Shown here piece by piece: positions 38,463-46,563 of a stretch of 64,000 nt of DNA. Source of the DNA: a virus; IMG/VR virus record IMGVR_UViG_3300033233_000006, positions 1-64,000 of that record; one strand, written 5' to 3'. Below the pieces are notes generated by a model, which searched no databases, had not been told where the DNA came from, and worked only from the letters and a program-made list of their open reading frames with translations. The first letter of the stretch is position 1, and each line of letters starts with the position of its first letter. The position numbers were made by a program, and so were the translations under genes.

Positions 38463-39586
38463 TTCCGACGTGGGTGAAGGAGATCGTGGTGGCCTTCCCC
38501 GACAGCCGAGTCGAGACGAAGACCTTTCACCCGACGTGGTCGCGGTCGAAGGGGCCACGCTACCTCGTCCTCAACTACGAGATGTTCCAGCAGCCCGGCT
38601 CCGAAGACGCGGTCCGATCGTTTGCGGCGCACCACCGCACGGACCTCATCGTCATCGACGAGATCCACTACGCGAAGCACCGCAACGAGGATGTTGACGC
38701 GTCGAAGCGAAGGACGCTCATCGGCGAGCTGGAGCGACTCTCCTCGGCCAAGAATCCGGGGCTTCGCGTTCTCGGCATGTCGTCGACCCCCGTCATCAAC
38801 GAACTCTACGAGGGAAAGAGCCTCGTCGAGTTGGTGAGCGGCTCGCCGCTCGACGTGGAGACGACGGCCACCGTCGCGAACTGCATGAAGCTCCACCGCG
38901 CACTCATGAACCTCGGCGTGCGGTGGGTGCCAAACTACTCCGTCTCGATCGCAACGCAGAAGCCGTCGGTCGATTGCAGCGCCGTCGTCGATGAGATCAG
39001 CGAGAGTCGCACGGTTCTCGACCTCGAACTGGCGCTCACGAAGGCCCGCCTCCCGGAGATCCTCAAGAACATCCAGCCGAAGACGTTCATCTACACGCAC
39101 CTCATCAGCGGAATCGACCGGGTGCTCCAGACCGCGCTCGAAGCGGCGGGGTGGAAGGTCGGCTTCTTCACCGGCGACGACAAGGAAGGACTCGACGGGT
39201 TCCTCCACGGCGACATCGACGTGCTCATTGGAACGAGCGCGATCGGCACCGGCGTGGACGGGCTCCAGAGCGTTTGCCAGCCCCTCATCTTCAACGTGCT
39301 TCCGTGGACCTCCGCTGAGTTCGACCAGATCAAGGGACGAGTCTACCGCCAGGGGCAGAAGGGCGGCGTGACGGTCATCATCCCGGTCACGCACATGACC
39401 GTCGACGGCGAACGGTGGTCGTGGTGCGACGGCAAGATCGAGCGCATCGAGTTCAAGCGGTCCATCGCCGACGCGGCAGTCGACGGCGTCGTTCCGAAGG
39501 ACAAACTCCGGTCGCCGACGCAGGCTTACCGGGACACGATGGAATGGCTCAAGCGACTTGGAAAGACCACAGCCGCATCGAAGTGA
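38315..39586 (+). CDS. SNF2-like superfamily 2 helicase/translocase part
   Basis: 423 residues. Motif I GAGAGKT (about 21-27), motif Ia-like VICCPNNVI, motif II VIDEIH (about 104-109), motif III SSTPVI, motif V GTSAIGTGVDG and motif VI QIKGRVYRQGQ, ending an RecA-like pair as in SNF2/RapA-type translocases. The true protein probably starts 470 codons upstream (zinc-finger part). As written, the ATG at 38315 has no clear ribosome-binding site, so expression of this half alone is doubtful. Confidence 0.85.
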   Translation: MQKLLAVRLLKSKRVGNWSGAGAGKTLSAVLASRVCGAKLTVICCPNNVIPTWVKEIVVAFPDSRVETKTFHPTWSRSKGPRYLVLNYEMFQQPGSEDAVRSFAAHHRTDLIVIDEIHYAKHRNEDVDASKRRTLIGELERLSSAKNPGLRVLGMSSTPVINELYEGKSLVELVSGSPLDVETTATVANCMKLHRALMNLGVRWVPNYSVSIATQKPSVDCSAVVDEISESRTVLDLELALTKARLPEILKNIQPKTFIYTHLISGIDRVLQTALEAAGWKVGFFTGDDKEGLDGFLHGDIDVLIGTSAIGTGVDGLQSVCQPLIFNVLPWTSAEFDQIKGRVYRQGQKGGVTVIIPVTHMTVDGERWSWCDGKIERIEFKRSIADAAVDGVVPKDKLRSPTQAYRDTMEWLKRLGKTTAASK

Positions 39587-39598
39587 GCGACGGCAGCG

Positions 39599-39638
39599 CG
39601 GCCCCGGGCTCTACGCTCGGGGCCGTGTCGTTTCTTCG
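39599..39638 (+). terminator. Terminator with TCGTTTCTTC tail
   Basis: CGGCCCCG and CGGGGCCG, then TGTCGTTTCTTC. Nearly the same tail follows the stems at 43267 and 53757. Confidence 0.65.
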
Positions 39639-39639
39639 T

Positions 39640-39647
39640 GGTAGAAG
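39640..39647 (+). promoter_or_regulatory. GGTAGAAG box directly after a terminator
   Basis: About 19 nt before ATG 39666, which has GGGGAGG. Confidence 0.45.
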
Positions 39648-39665
39648 GTCCGGGGAGGTTCTCGC

Positions 39666-39965
39666 ATGGGCTCGTCGCGCAAGCCGAGGCCGCATCGTAC
39701 CGAAGGTGAGGTCCGGCTCGGCCCGACGCTCGTCGCGCTAGAGTCGAAGGACAACGAGTGGTGTCACCTATGTGGACAGCGCTCGACCGGGATCTTCGTC
39801 GAGGTTTGGCTCCCCAAGAACGCTGAACACGACCGCCGGAACTCAGCCGGAGCCCTCGATCGTAGCTACCTGCGGATGTGCGCGGACTGCGCGACGGCGA
39901 TCGGCGGAGCCGGCGTCTCGGTCGTCGACAGGTTGGCCGCCCTGGACGACAGGCCGCCCAGGTAG
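39666..39965 (+). CDS. Small zinc-binding tagged protein
   Basis: 99 residues, MGSSRKPRPHRTEGEV...; CHLCGQ (about 33-38) and CADC (about 73-76) as zinc ligands, and the end VSVVDRLAALDDRPPR. Confidence 0.7.
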   Translation: MGSSRKPRPHRTEGEVRLGPTLVALESKDNEWCHLCGQRSTGIFVEVWLPKNAEHDRRNSAGALDRSYLRMCADCATAIGGAGVSVVDRLAALDDRPPR

Positions 39966-39985
39966 ACTCTCCCAGGAGGTGCCCG

Positions 39986-40330
39986 ATGGCGCGCGTGTTC
40001 GACGAGTTGGCGAGGAACCCGGACGGCGAGGTCATGCTCAAGACCTACCGGATTCCGTTCCGGCCCGAGTACGTCCTGATCGGGAAGCCGGGGCAGGGCC
40101 CGATGGAGATGGTCTCCATCGCCCAGCCCACGGGCCGCGACATCTGCGCCTTCCGCTTCCACCTCTCCCCGGAGGCGATCGCGCTGGTCATGGCGCAGGA
40201 CCCGAACGTCACGTCCAGCGGCGGCTACTGCTCGCTTTCGATCCACTTCGACGCGGCTGAGTCTGGCTCGGCGATGATCGAGGTGAAGCGCGGTGTGTTG
40301 AAGCGTGAGCTGGAATCGGCATCAGCGTGA
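39986..40330 (+). CDS. Small beta-rich protein of unknown function
   Basis: 114 residues, MARVFDELARNPDGE...; AGGAGG precedes ATG 39986. Beta-rich (MLKTYRIPFRPEYVLIGK, CSLSIHFDA). No tag. Confidence 0.65.
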   Translation: MARVFDELARNPDGEVMLKTYRIPFRPEYVLIGKPGQGPMEMVSIAQPTGRDICAFRFHLSPEAIALVMAQDPNVTSSGGYCSLSIHFDAAESGSAMIEVKRGVLKRELESASA

Positions 40331-40482
40331 TCAAGAGCAAGCTCGTCATCGTCAACAGCGCGGGTGTCTATACAACCGAGGCGACGCTGGATGACAACGG
40401 TGATCTGACAGTCGATCGGGACGCCTTGGAGATGATGTACCGAGAGACACGAAGTCGGTCTCTTGGGACGGCCCGAACCTGA
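40327..40482 (+). CDS. Very small protein of unknown function
   Basis: 51 residues from GTG 40327 (GTGA overlap): VIKSKLVIVNSAGVYTTEATLDDNGDLTV..., a beta-hairpin-like unit and a short helix. Confidence 0.5.
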   Translation: MIKSKLVIVNSAGVYTTEATLDDNGDLTVDRDALEMMYRETRSRSLGTART

Positions 40483-40542
40483 TCGCCGAAGGGAAGAAGC
40501 GCCGCGCTGCGAGAGACGGGTAGAAGGCCGGCATGATCGGGC

Positions 40543-41109
40543 TCACTTCCAGACGAACTTGGTCCCACACGCTTCGCACCTCGGCGTCTTTGCCGGATCG
40601 AGCGCCTTGGGCGGCAGGAGTCGGTGACGACCAGCCGCGGCGCAGCCGGGACAGGCTGGCGGGAGACTCGCGAGCGCGCCTTCGAGTTCCTCCACCCGAG
40701 CGACAAGCTGCTTGCGGGTAAGTTTCTTCTCCGGCCTCTCCGTCGGACACAAGCCCTCGGTGACATCGTAGAGCGGCTCTACCTCCTCGGAGATCGTGCA
40801 GACTCGCTTACGGTCGAGCTTGGTGGCGAGGCCGTGGCGCTTCAACTCGTAGTAGGCGCGGACGGACGTGCTCTTTCTCGACGCGTCCTGCGTCTTCGAC
40901 GACTTGGGCGTCTTGCCCAACGCGCGCGAGCCATCTCGGTCTATCTCTCGCAGCGTGAGCGGTCCTTTCTCGTAGAGAACATCGTAGACAGCCTTCATGG
41001 ACTTGGCGGCCCACCCCGACGCCTTGACGGATTCCCACGCTCTGCGGGAGGCTTCGGTCCTCCACGGGTGCGGGTGAAGCATCGACTCGTCGATCACGAC
41101 CTCGGGCAT
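40543..41109 (-). CDS. Winged-helix-like protein with C-terminal zinc ribbon
   Basis: 188 residues. Residues 35-95 (MKAVYDVLYEKGPLTLREI...VRAYYELKRHGLATKL) fit a winged helix; a coiled segment (KKLTRKQLVARVEELEGAL) and a zinc ribbon (CPGCAAAG...CEACG, about 153-184) follow. Possible regulator. A GGTAGAAC box lies 24 nt upstream (41126-41133). Confidence 0.65.
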   Translation of the reverse strand: MPEVVIDESMLHPHPWRTEASRRAWESVKASGWAAKSMKAVYDVLYEKGPLTLREIDRDGSRALGKTPKSSKTQDASRKSTSVRAYYELKRHGLATKLDRKRVCTISEEVEPLYDVTEGLCPTERPEKKLTRKQLVARVEELEGALASLPPACPGCAAAGRHRLLPPKALDPAKTPRCEACGTKFVWK

Positions 41110-41252
41110 CGCTACCTCAGCACTCGTTCTACCCGCCGGAGCAGAACGCGGTCGGGTGTCGCACGGCCCAGCTTAGCACTCGGGGTCGCGTCGTTTCTTC
41201 ACTGGATCGTCGCCGGATAAGCAGGGTAGAAGCGGGGTGTGGAGGTACGCGT

Positions 41253-43241
41253 GTGACCGCGAAAACAGTAGCACCGCTCAAGGGAACGCCAGACATCTCG
41301 ACCGCTCGGCTGATCCACAGTTACAGGGCCGGACTCAGCCTCGGGCAGTGGATTCGAGAACTCACCGTCAACGCGATCGAGTCGATCGGACGCGCCGGTG
41401 GGACCGGCGTCGTCAGGTGGGATGTGACGCAGCGCAAGGGCTCGATCGCGCCGAACGACCCGCTCTCTGGCAAGCCGCTCATCGCCCCCAAGCTGTTCCT
41501 CGTCGATACCGGCGACGGCATGACGCGCGACCAGCTCGTTTCGTTCCTGACGCGCATCGGGTGGTCGACTGGGAATACCGAGCCTGGTGGTCCGAACTTC
41601 GGGGTCGGAGCGCGCATCTCGCTGCTCCACCTGTGTCCCTACGGCGCACTCTACAGGACACTCCGGGCCGGCGAAAAGGAGGGCCACGAGGCGCTCGGAC
41701 GCCTCACACTAAGCAACGAACTCGAACTGTTGGCCGGCGCCGACGGGCAGCACGTTCGGACGATTCCGCTCTCGGAGTTCCCCGATGAGATCCGCGACGC
41801 AGGACACGGCACCGTCGTCTACCTGCTCGGCGAGTCGGCGGAGCACGACACGACAAGGGTGTGGGGCGACATCAACAACGACGACTACCCCAACAAGATC
41901 AACGGATCGCGCTTCGTCTTGCAGTACCTCAACACGCGCTTCATCAGCTTCCCCCCGACGATCAAGGTTCAAGCCCCGAAGTGCAAGAAAGACGGATCGT
42001 TCGACACGATGGCGACCGCGCAAGGAGCCGACTACTACACGCGCGCCGCCTCTGCGTGGAACGGCATCGTCAAGGTGCGCGGCGCAGAGATCCACTGCTT
42101 CATCCCCAGAAAGCATCCGTCCAAGCACATCACCCCGGGCGACTACGACGACCTGCCGCGCATCGACTTCGTGCTCGACAACGAGGTCTACACGACGCAC
42201 CGCAAGGTCGCCGAGCGCCGCCCCCGCTTCGAGGACTTGAGGCTGTCCATCTCGGCCAGCTATCTCATCCTGCGCGTCCACCTCGACCGCAAGGATGGCT
42301 ACCAAGTTCCGCCCTCACGCGCGTTTGTCTACCGCGGCGACGCCAGGGGTTCCAACCGTGGTTTCCCGTGGGATGCGTGGGTCGCGGACTTCAAGGCCAA
42401 CATGCCGAAGGAGCTGCGAGACTTCGAGGCGCAGCTCGCCGAGGACCAGCTCAAGCACACGTCGTCGAAGAAGGCGATGCAGCGCGAGTTCGTAGAGGTC
42501 TATGGCGACGTGCTGCTCCCCACGGTTCAGCCGAGCACCAAGCCGTCATCCAAGGGCATCCCCGGCTCGGTCCCGGTTACGGGTGGCCCCGGACACGGTG
42601 GCGGGAATGGCGGCGGGAACGGAATCGGAAACGGGACGCTGTCCGGCGGCAAGTACAGTCCCGGTTCTCCCATGAAGAAGCCAGCCACGGTCAAGCCCCA
42701 GAAGACAACCGACTTCGATCTTCCCAAGGTGGTCTGGGAGGAAAAGGGCGCGTTCGAGCGGCGATTCGGAGACATCAATCTGCCCGCCGACTACGATCCC
42801 AACAACCACGTCCTCACGATGAACCTCGGTTCGCTCTTCTACAGGGAGTTCTCGGCCAAGTGGCGCTCGCGCATCAACAGCGAAGACCCGGCGCACGTCC
42901 GAAGGGTCAGGAGCTTCGTGCGCAAGGAGTACGCGCTGGCCTTCGTCGAAGGGGTGATGTCGGCGATTGCCCTCAAGGCCGACAAGACGTTCCGCAAGAA
43001 GGACAAGTGGAAGATCCTGTTCTCCCAGGATGCGATGTTCGCGTACGCGAACGTTCGTCTCCGTCGCGAGAAGCGGGTCAGGGCGTTCATGGCGAAGAAG
43101 CACTTGTTGAAGGCCCAGTCGGCGTGGCCGACCGCCGAGAACTTCCTCAACACGCGAAAGCTCCTCAAGGCCCCCAAGGCAACGGCGCCGGCTATCCCGG
43201 CCTTCACCACGCCGCCCCCCACTGCGCCGACCACGCCGTAG
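41253..43241 (+). CDS. GHKL-type ATPase (HSP90/MutL/MORC fold)
   Basis: 662 residues. The ATP-site motifs are in order: RELTVNAIESI (N-box, E36/N40 region), LVDTGDGM (D-x-G-x-G, about 84-91) and GGPNFGVGARISLL (about 112-125). Such ATPases clamp when they bind ATP. A Gly-rich linker (about 445-470) leads to a helical C-terminal domain (about 490-640). Phage GHKL proteins are uncommon outside topoisomerases; no topoisomerase core is visible. GTG 41253 has GGAGG upstream. Confidence 0.8.
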   Translation: MTAKTVAPLKGTPDISTARLIHSYRAGLSLGQWIRELTVNAIESIGRAGGTGVVRWDVTQRKGSIAPNDPLSGKPLIAPKLFLVDTGDGMTRDQLVSFLTRIGWSTGNTEPGGPNFGVGARISLLHLCPYGALYRTLRAGEKEGHEALGRLTLSNELELLAGADGQHVRTIPLSEFPDEIRDAGHGTVVYLLGESAEHDTTRVWGDINNDDYPNKINGSRFVLQYLNTRFISFPPTIKVQAPKCKKDGSFDTMATAQGADYYTRAASAWNGIVKVRGAEIHCFIPRKHPSKHITPGDYDDLPRIDFVLDNEVYTTHRKVAERRPRFEDLRLSISASYLILRVHLDRKDGYQVPPSRAFVYRGDARGSNRGFPWDAWVADFKANMPKELRDFEAQLAEDQLKHTSSKKAMQREFVEVYGDVLLPTVQPSTKPSSKGIPGSVPVTGGPGHGGGNGGGNGIGNGTLSGGKYSPGSPMKKPATVKPQKTTDFDLPKVVWEEKGAFERRFGDINLPADYDPNNHVLTMNLGSLFYREFSAKWRSRINSEDPAHVRRVRSFVRKEYALAFVEGVMSAIALKADKTFRKKDKWKILFSQDAMFAYANVRLRREKRVRAFMAKKHLLKAQSAWPTAENFLNTRKLLKAPKATAPAIPAFTTPPPTAPTTP

Positions 43242-43266
43242 CTGACAGGCAACGACACCTGACACA

Positions 43267-43306
43267 ACGACCACGGACTCGGAGCCCGTGGTCGTGTCGT
43301 TTCTTT
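43267..43306 (+). terminator. Terminator with TCGTTTCTTT tail
   Basis: ACGACCACGG and CCGTGGTCGT, then GTCGTTTCTTT, after the GHKL gene; a GGTAGAAC box follows at once (43309-43316). Confidence 0.7.
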
Positions 43307-43323
43307 CGGGTAGAACGGTTGGC

Positions 43324-43986
43324 GTGGGCATGAAGATCGTCGTGGTCGGCCTCCACATTGACGAGGATGGCAAGCTCCTCATCCAAGAGCGCCTGCCGAC
43401 CCAGAAGCGCGGCGGCCTCTGGGAGTTCCCGGGCGGCAAGGTCGAAGGCGGCGAGACGATGCGCGAGGCGCTTCGTCACGAGTGGATGGAGGAGCTTGGC
43501 CTTGAGATCGAGGTCGGGCCGCTCATCACCGAGACGGTGATCGAGTTCCCCGAGGGCCTCGCGCTCCTGCCGCTGTTCCGCGTCTTCTACGACCCAAACC
43601 GTAACCCTTACCCCAAGGAGGGCCAGAAGATCGACCGGGCTACTCTCGACGAGGCGATGGCACTGCCCGGCGTCCCGAGCATGGTGCGTTACCAGCCGGT
43701 CCTCCGCGACTACCTCGGCGAGCACCTCACTGGCCGCGGGTGGCCCAAGGGCAACGATCAGTGCGGCGACCCCTACCCGAAGACGGACAAGGGCAACGCG
43801 CTCGCGCGCCTCATGAGCGTGCCGGCGTCGATCGGTCTCCTGCCGCGCGGGTTCAAGGTCCACCACGACGGCGAGGCGGGGCCGTGCGTGCGGTGTGGCC
43901 GAAGCGCGAACACGACCAACGCGAAGGACGAGTGGGAGCACCACGAGATCCGGTGCCCGTTCCCCAAGGAGAGCGAGAGGCGATGA
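43324..43986 (+). CDS. MutT-like Nudix hydrolase with C-terminal Cys motif
   Basis: 220 residues from GTG 43324, 7 nt after TAGAAC (ATG 43330 is an alternative). A MutT-like core has the Nudix box G-KVEGG-E-TMREALR-HEWMEELGL, where the usual first Arg is His. The C-terminal part (CVRCGRS, H, C) may bind zinc. Probably cleans or cleaves a nucleotide; substrate unknown. Confidence 0.85.
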   Translation: MGMKIVVVGLHIDEDGKLLIQERLPTQKRGGLWEFPGGKVEGGETMREALRHEWMEELGLEIEVGPLITETVIEFPEGLALLPLFRVFYDPNRNPYPKEGQKIDRATLDEAMALPGVPSMVRYQPVLRDYLGEHLTGRGWPKGNDQCGDPYPKTDKGNALARLMSVPASIGLLPRGFKVHHDGEAGPCVRCGRSANTTNAKDEWEHHEIRCPFPKESERR

Positions 43987-44297
43987 TCCTCACCATCCCC
44001 GAGAAGCACGTCTCGCTGGTGCTCGACGCCGCCAAGTTCCTCGGCGGCCATGCCGGCCACCAAGAGGGAGGCATGAACACCATCCTCGCCGGCCTGCGGA
44101 CGACGATCGCCGCGGCGGTCCCGAACGTCACACGCCGTCGCACGATCGAGGTCGACATCCAGACCCGCGTCGGCCTCATGCTCATCGTCGATCGCATCGC
44201 CGAGACGGCGCCACCGTCGGCGAAGCACTGGGCGGAACGCGCTCGCTCGAAGCTCGTCAGCACCGACCCGGCGACCGCGGCGCGGGTGATCCTGTGA
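43983..44297 (+). CDS. Small helical protein
   Basis: 104 residues, MILTIPEKHVSLVLDAAKFL...; ATGA overlap. Two helical blocks (AGLRTTIAAAVP, AKHWAERARSKLV). Function unknown. Confidence 0.65.
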   Translation: MILTIPEKHVSLVLDAAKFLGGHAGHQEGGMNTILAGLRTTIAAAVPNVTRRRTIEVDIQTRVGLMLIVDRIAETAPPSAKHWAERARSKLVSTDPATAARVIL

Positions 44298-44518
44298 GCG
44301 CGACCGACGATGTCTTCATCCCGTGCGATGCGGAACACGGCTGGTGCCAGTGCGGCGAGTGGCACGAGAACCCCGAGAAGGAGAAGCGGCGCCTCGGGTC
44401 GAAGGAGCACGGGCTCACCCTGTGGTCGATAGACAGCGGGCTCTCCTACGACGCGAACCCCCGAGAGAAGCTCCGAGGAGAGGCGATCAAGCGCGGCGCC
44501 CACCGAGTCGACAAGTGA
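44294..44518 (+). CDS. Small zinc-like protein
   Basis: 74 residues from GTG 44294: CDAEHGWCQCGEWH (about 11-24) resembles a Cys/His metal site. Charged tail. Confidence 0.65.
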   Translation: MSATDDVFIPCDAEHGWCQCGEWHENPEKEKRRLGSKEHGLTLWSIDSGLSYDANPREKLRGEAIKRGAHRVDK

Positions 44519-44733
44519 CCCTCGCCGTTGGCGACATCGTCGTCATCGCCGTCCGCGCGGGCGTCCCTCAGACCTTCTACCGTGGTCCGACAGGGCGGGG
44601 CACGGTCACGAAAGGCGACGACCGCCACGGCTTCGTCTACGTCGACTTCCGCGACGACGGGGCCCCGATCTACATCGATGCGCGCGAGCTGCGCCTCGTG
44701 AGCGCGCCCGAACTGCTGGTCGACCTCGCCTAG
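44515..44733 (+). CDS. SH3-like tagged protein
   Basis: 72 residues from GTG 44515: AVGDIVVIAVRAG...GRGTVTKGDDR, ending LVSAPELLVDLA. Confidence 0.75.
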   Translation: MTLAVGDIVVIAVRAGVPQTFYRGPTGRGTVTKGDDRHGFVYVDFRDDGAPIYIDARELRLVSAPELLVDLA

Positions 44734-45215
44734 TCGATGTCGCGCAGCACGTCGTCGACCTGGCGGATTCGCTCGATCGCCTGCCCCGGCGTCTCATTGT
44801 CAGCACCGATGACGGTCCAGAGCGCCCGGTAGCCGCGGTCCTCGCGCATCGGATCGAGCTGGCGCAGCCGCCCGACGAGCCCTTGAGCCGCTTCCGTGAA
44901 GAGATCGGCGTACTTGGAGAGAAGCAGGTCGGCAATGCCGCTCGCCCGACCGATCGCGCCCACGGCGCTCGCCATCTCCTGCAAGCGGCCCAACTCGCGA
45001 GCGTCGGCGATCACGGCGCGGAGCGCCTCGCGGACCTCGATCCGGTCGGCGAGGATCTGTCCGCCGTCGACGCCGTCGGACATCCGCTTCGAGTCCGGGT
45101 CGAGCCCCGCCAGCCGCTCGACCACGGAGACGTAGGCCGAGATCCGCGGGGCGAGGCTCTCGGCGAGTGCCCCGAGCGAGAGCATGTCCATGTCGGAAGC
45201 GTTGAAGTGGGTCAT
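44730..45215 (-). CDS. Helical protein with tag-like segment near its N-terminus
   Basis: 161 residues, MTHFNASDMDMLSLGAL...; SVVERLAGLDPDS at about 31-43 resembles the shared tag but is internal. AAGGAG precedes ATG 45215. Convergent with the preceding gene, overlapping 4 nt. Confidence 0.65.
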   Translation of the reverse strand: MTHFNASDMDMLSLGALAESLAPRISAYVSVVERLAGLDPDSKRMSDGVDGGQILADRIEVREALRAVIADARELGRLQEMASAVGAIGRASGIADLLLSKYADLFTEAAQGLVGRLRQLDPMREDRGYRALWTVIGADNETPGQAIERIRQVDDVLRDID

Positions 45216-45405
45216 GTGGTCGGGCTCCTTCTGCCCTTCTTCGGAACGCGCGGCGGTCGGACATCTCACTGTCGAACGCGCTTCCGCGTCCGATCACCGG
45301 ACGCGTCGGACGCTTAGGTCCAGTTCCGACTGAGGCTTGCAGGAATTCTGGAAAGTTCCGACAGGAGCCCCTGCCCCTCGCAGTCGGGGGGCTGTCCGAC
45401 ACGAA
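45216..45405. other. Leader region before the tRNA array
   Basis: No gene. Contains the promoter side of the minus gene and a possible hairpin (CCCC...GGGG, about 45368-45392) shortly before the first tRNA. A tRNA-operon promoter probably lies here but none is clear. Confidence 0.4.
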
Positions 45406-45477
45406 CGGGCTGTAGCGAAGGAGCAACGCGCTGCACTGGGGGTGCAGAGATCGTGGGTGCAATCCCCACCAGCCCGA
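45406..45477 (+). tRNA. tRNA-Pro (GGG)
   Basis: 7-bp acceptor CGGGCTG/CAGCCCG, anticodon loop CTGGGGG, T-loop TGCAATC. D-loop AAGGAGCAA with A18-G19. No CCA encoded. Confidence 0.85.
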
Positions 45478-45496
45478 TCAAACGACGCGAACGCAT

Positions 45497-45570
45497 GGTG
45501 GCTGTAGCTCAGCAAGTAGAGCAACCGGCTGTGAACCGGAAGGTCGCGAGTGCAAGCCTCGCCAGTCACC
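45497..45570 (+). tRNA. tRNA-His (GTG)
   Basis: Acceptor with encoded G-1 opposite C73, as required for His identity. Anticodon loop CTGTGAA, T-loop TGCAAGC, D-loop AGCAAGTA. Confidence 0.9.
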
Positions 45571-45578
45571 TCTGGGCT

Positions 45579-45612
45579 TGACCGTGGTTACACACGGAGC
45601 TATACCCCGGTC
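45579..45612 (+). promoter_or_regulatory. Sigma70-like promoter, leaderless
   Basis: TTGACC, 17 bp, TATACC, then 6 nt to ATG 45613. Confidence 0.7.
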
Positions 45613-46020
45613 ATGCCCTACAAAGACCCCGACAAGCAGCGTGCGTTTCAACGGGAGCGTTGCCGTCGTCTAAGGAAAGAGTGGCTCGACGCTCACGGCC
45701 CCTGTGCGAAGTGCGGGAGCCGGAAAGATCCTCAAGTCGATCACATAGACCCGGAGACCAAGGTAGCCCACAACGTCTGGTCGTGGACGCCGAAGCGGCG
45801 AGACGCTGAGCTGGCGAAGTGCCAAGTCCTGTGCATCGACTGTCACAAGGAGAAGACGAAAGCAGAACGGTGGAGACCAATCACGCACGGTCACGAATCA
45901 GCCTACACCCGACGCGGGTGTAGGTGTCCGGCTTGCACCGAAGCGCACCGGCTCGCGAGGGCCAAGTACCGAAAGAAACAGCGCAGGTCAGTCACTCCAA
46001 TGCCCGAGAAGTTCAGGTAG
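45613..46020 (+). CDS. HNH endonuclease in the tRNA array
   Basis: 135 residues, MPYKDPDKQRAFQRER... HNH core CAKCGSRKDPQVDHIDPETK (about 37-56) and VLCIDCHKEKT (about 80-90), plus a second Cys group (CRCPAC). No ribosome-binding site; the own promoter places the start at the transcript end. The last codons (MPEKFR-stop) lie inside the next tRNA gene, whose D-loop supplies the TAG. Confidence 0.85.
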   Translation: MPYKDPDKQRAFQRERCRRLRKEWLDAHGPCAKCGSRKDPQVDHIDPETKVAHNVWSWTPKRRDAELAKCQVLCIDCHKEKTKAERWRPITHGHESAYTRRGCRCPACTEAHRLARAKYRKKQRRSVTPMPEKFR

Positions 46021-46074
46021 CGGAACATGTGCTTGGTAAGCACGAGGTGGTCGGTGCAACTCCGACCTCGGGCT
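46002..46074 (+). tRNA. tRNA-Thr (GGT), overlapped by HNH gene
   Basis: Acceptor GCCCGAG/CTCGGGC, anticodon loop TTGGTAA, T-loop TGCAACT, D-loop AGGTAGCG. Its first 19 nt encode the end of the HNH protein. Confidence 0.85.
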
Positions 46075-46092
46075 TCACGAGAGGGGTAACGA

Positions 46093-46233
46093 ATGCTTGG
46101 TCCCGCGATGCCGAGTGGTCCCGATCCGAAGTCGACGTGCGACGCCTTCACGATGCTGATCGGAAGGGCCTACGAGGTGCGGGAACGCGAACGAGAGAAG
46201 GGAACCAAGCGGAGGTTGCTTCATCGACGCTGA
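46093..46233 (+). CDS. Very small basic protein between tRNAs
   Basis: 46 residues, MLGPAMPSGPDPKST..., with GAGGGG six bases before ATG and a charged helix (EVREREREKGTKRRLLHRR). Ends 4 nt before a tRNA. Could be a nuclease remnant or a small RNA-binding protein. Confidence 0.45.
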   Translation: MLGPAMPSGPDPKSTCDAFTMLIGRAYEVREREREKGTKRRLLHRR

Positions 46234-46237
46234 TCGT

Positions 46238-46310
46238 GGCGCGCAGGCCAAAGAAGTGAGGCACGCCCCTCATAAGGGCGAGAAACGGGGTGCAACTCCC
46301 TGGCGCGCTA
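46238..46310 (+). tRNA. tRNA-Met or Ile2 (CAT)
   Basis: Acceptor GGCGCGC/GCGCGCT, anticodon stem CGCCC/GGGCG, loop CTCATAA, T-loop TGCAACT. Without C1-A72 it is not the initiator; could be elongator Met or, after C34 modification, Ile. Confidence 0.8.
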
Positions 46311-46327
46311 TCGACGAAGACAAGAAT

Positions 46328-46415
46328 GGATCGCACACGTCCGGGGTAGTCCCGGCGCCCGCCTCGAAAGCGGTGGAGCCCGAAAGGGTTCGGGGTGCAA
46401 CTCCTCGGCGATCCG
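46328..46415 (+). tRNA. tRNA-Ser (CGA)
   Basis: Acceptor GGATCGC/GCGATCC, long variable arm (GCCC-GAAA-GGGT), anticodon loop CTCGAAA, T-loop TGCAACT. Confidence 0.85.
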
Positions 46416-46455
46416 TGAGACGTTCAACTGGCCGTCTTTGACAATTGGGTCCGTC

Positions 46456-46526
46456 CGGGCATTGGCCTAAGCCAAGGCATCGACCAAAGAGGGTCGAGGA
46501 TTCAGGTGCGAGTCCTGAGTGCCCGA
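46456..46526 (+). tRNA. tRNA-like gene with abnormal anticodon loop
   Basis: Acceptor CGGGCAT/GTGCCCG, D-stem GCC/GGC and T-arm TCAGG-TGCGAGT-CCTGA are sound. The anticodon arm pairs TCGAC/GTCGA around an 8-nt loop CAAAGAGG without U33 (or 6 bp with a 6-nt loop). Identity cannot be assigned; it may be a pseudo-tRNA or a frame-altering tRNA. Confidence 0.55.
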
Positions 46527-46531
46527 TTGCT

Positions 46532-46557
46532 GCGCGGAGCAGCTGCGCCTAGACTTG
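46532..46557 (+). promoter_or_regulatory. Sigma70-like promoter for an HNH gene
   Basis: TTGCTG (about 46527), 17 bp, TAGACT (46550-46555), 8 nt to ATG 46564. The words TAGACT and GGCG are shared with the promoter of the HNH gene at 51052. Confidence 0.55.
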
Positions 46558-46563
46558 ATGGCG

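Noticed and set aside
40519-40721. Leaderless plus-strand gene starting at ATG 40533, 6 nt after TAGAAG
   Set aside because: The promoter spacing is good but the frame is antisense to a zinc-ribbon gene with better coding character and has Arg-rich shadow composition. Recorded because the box itself may be active.
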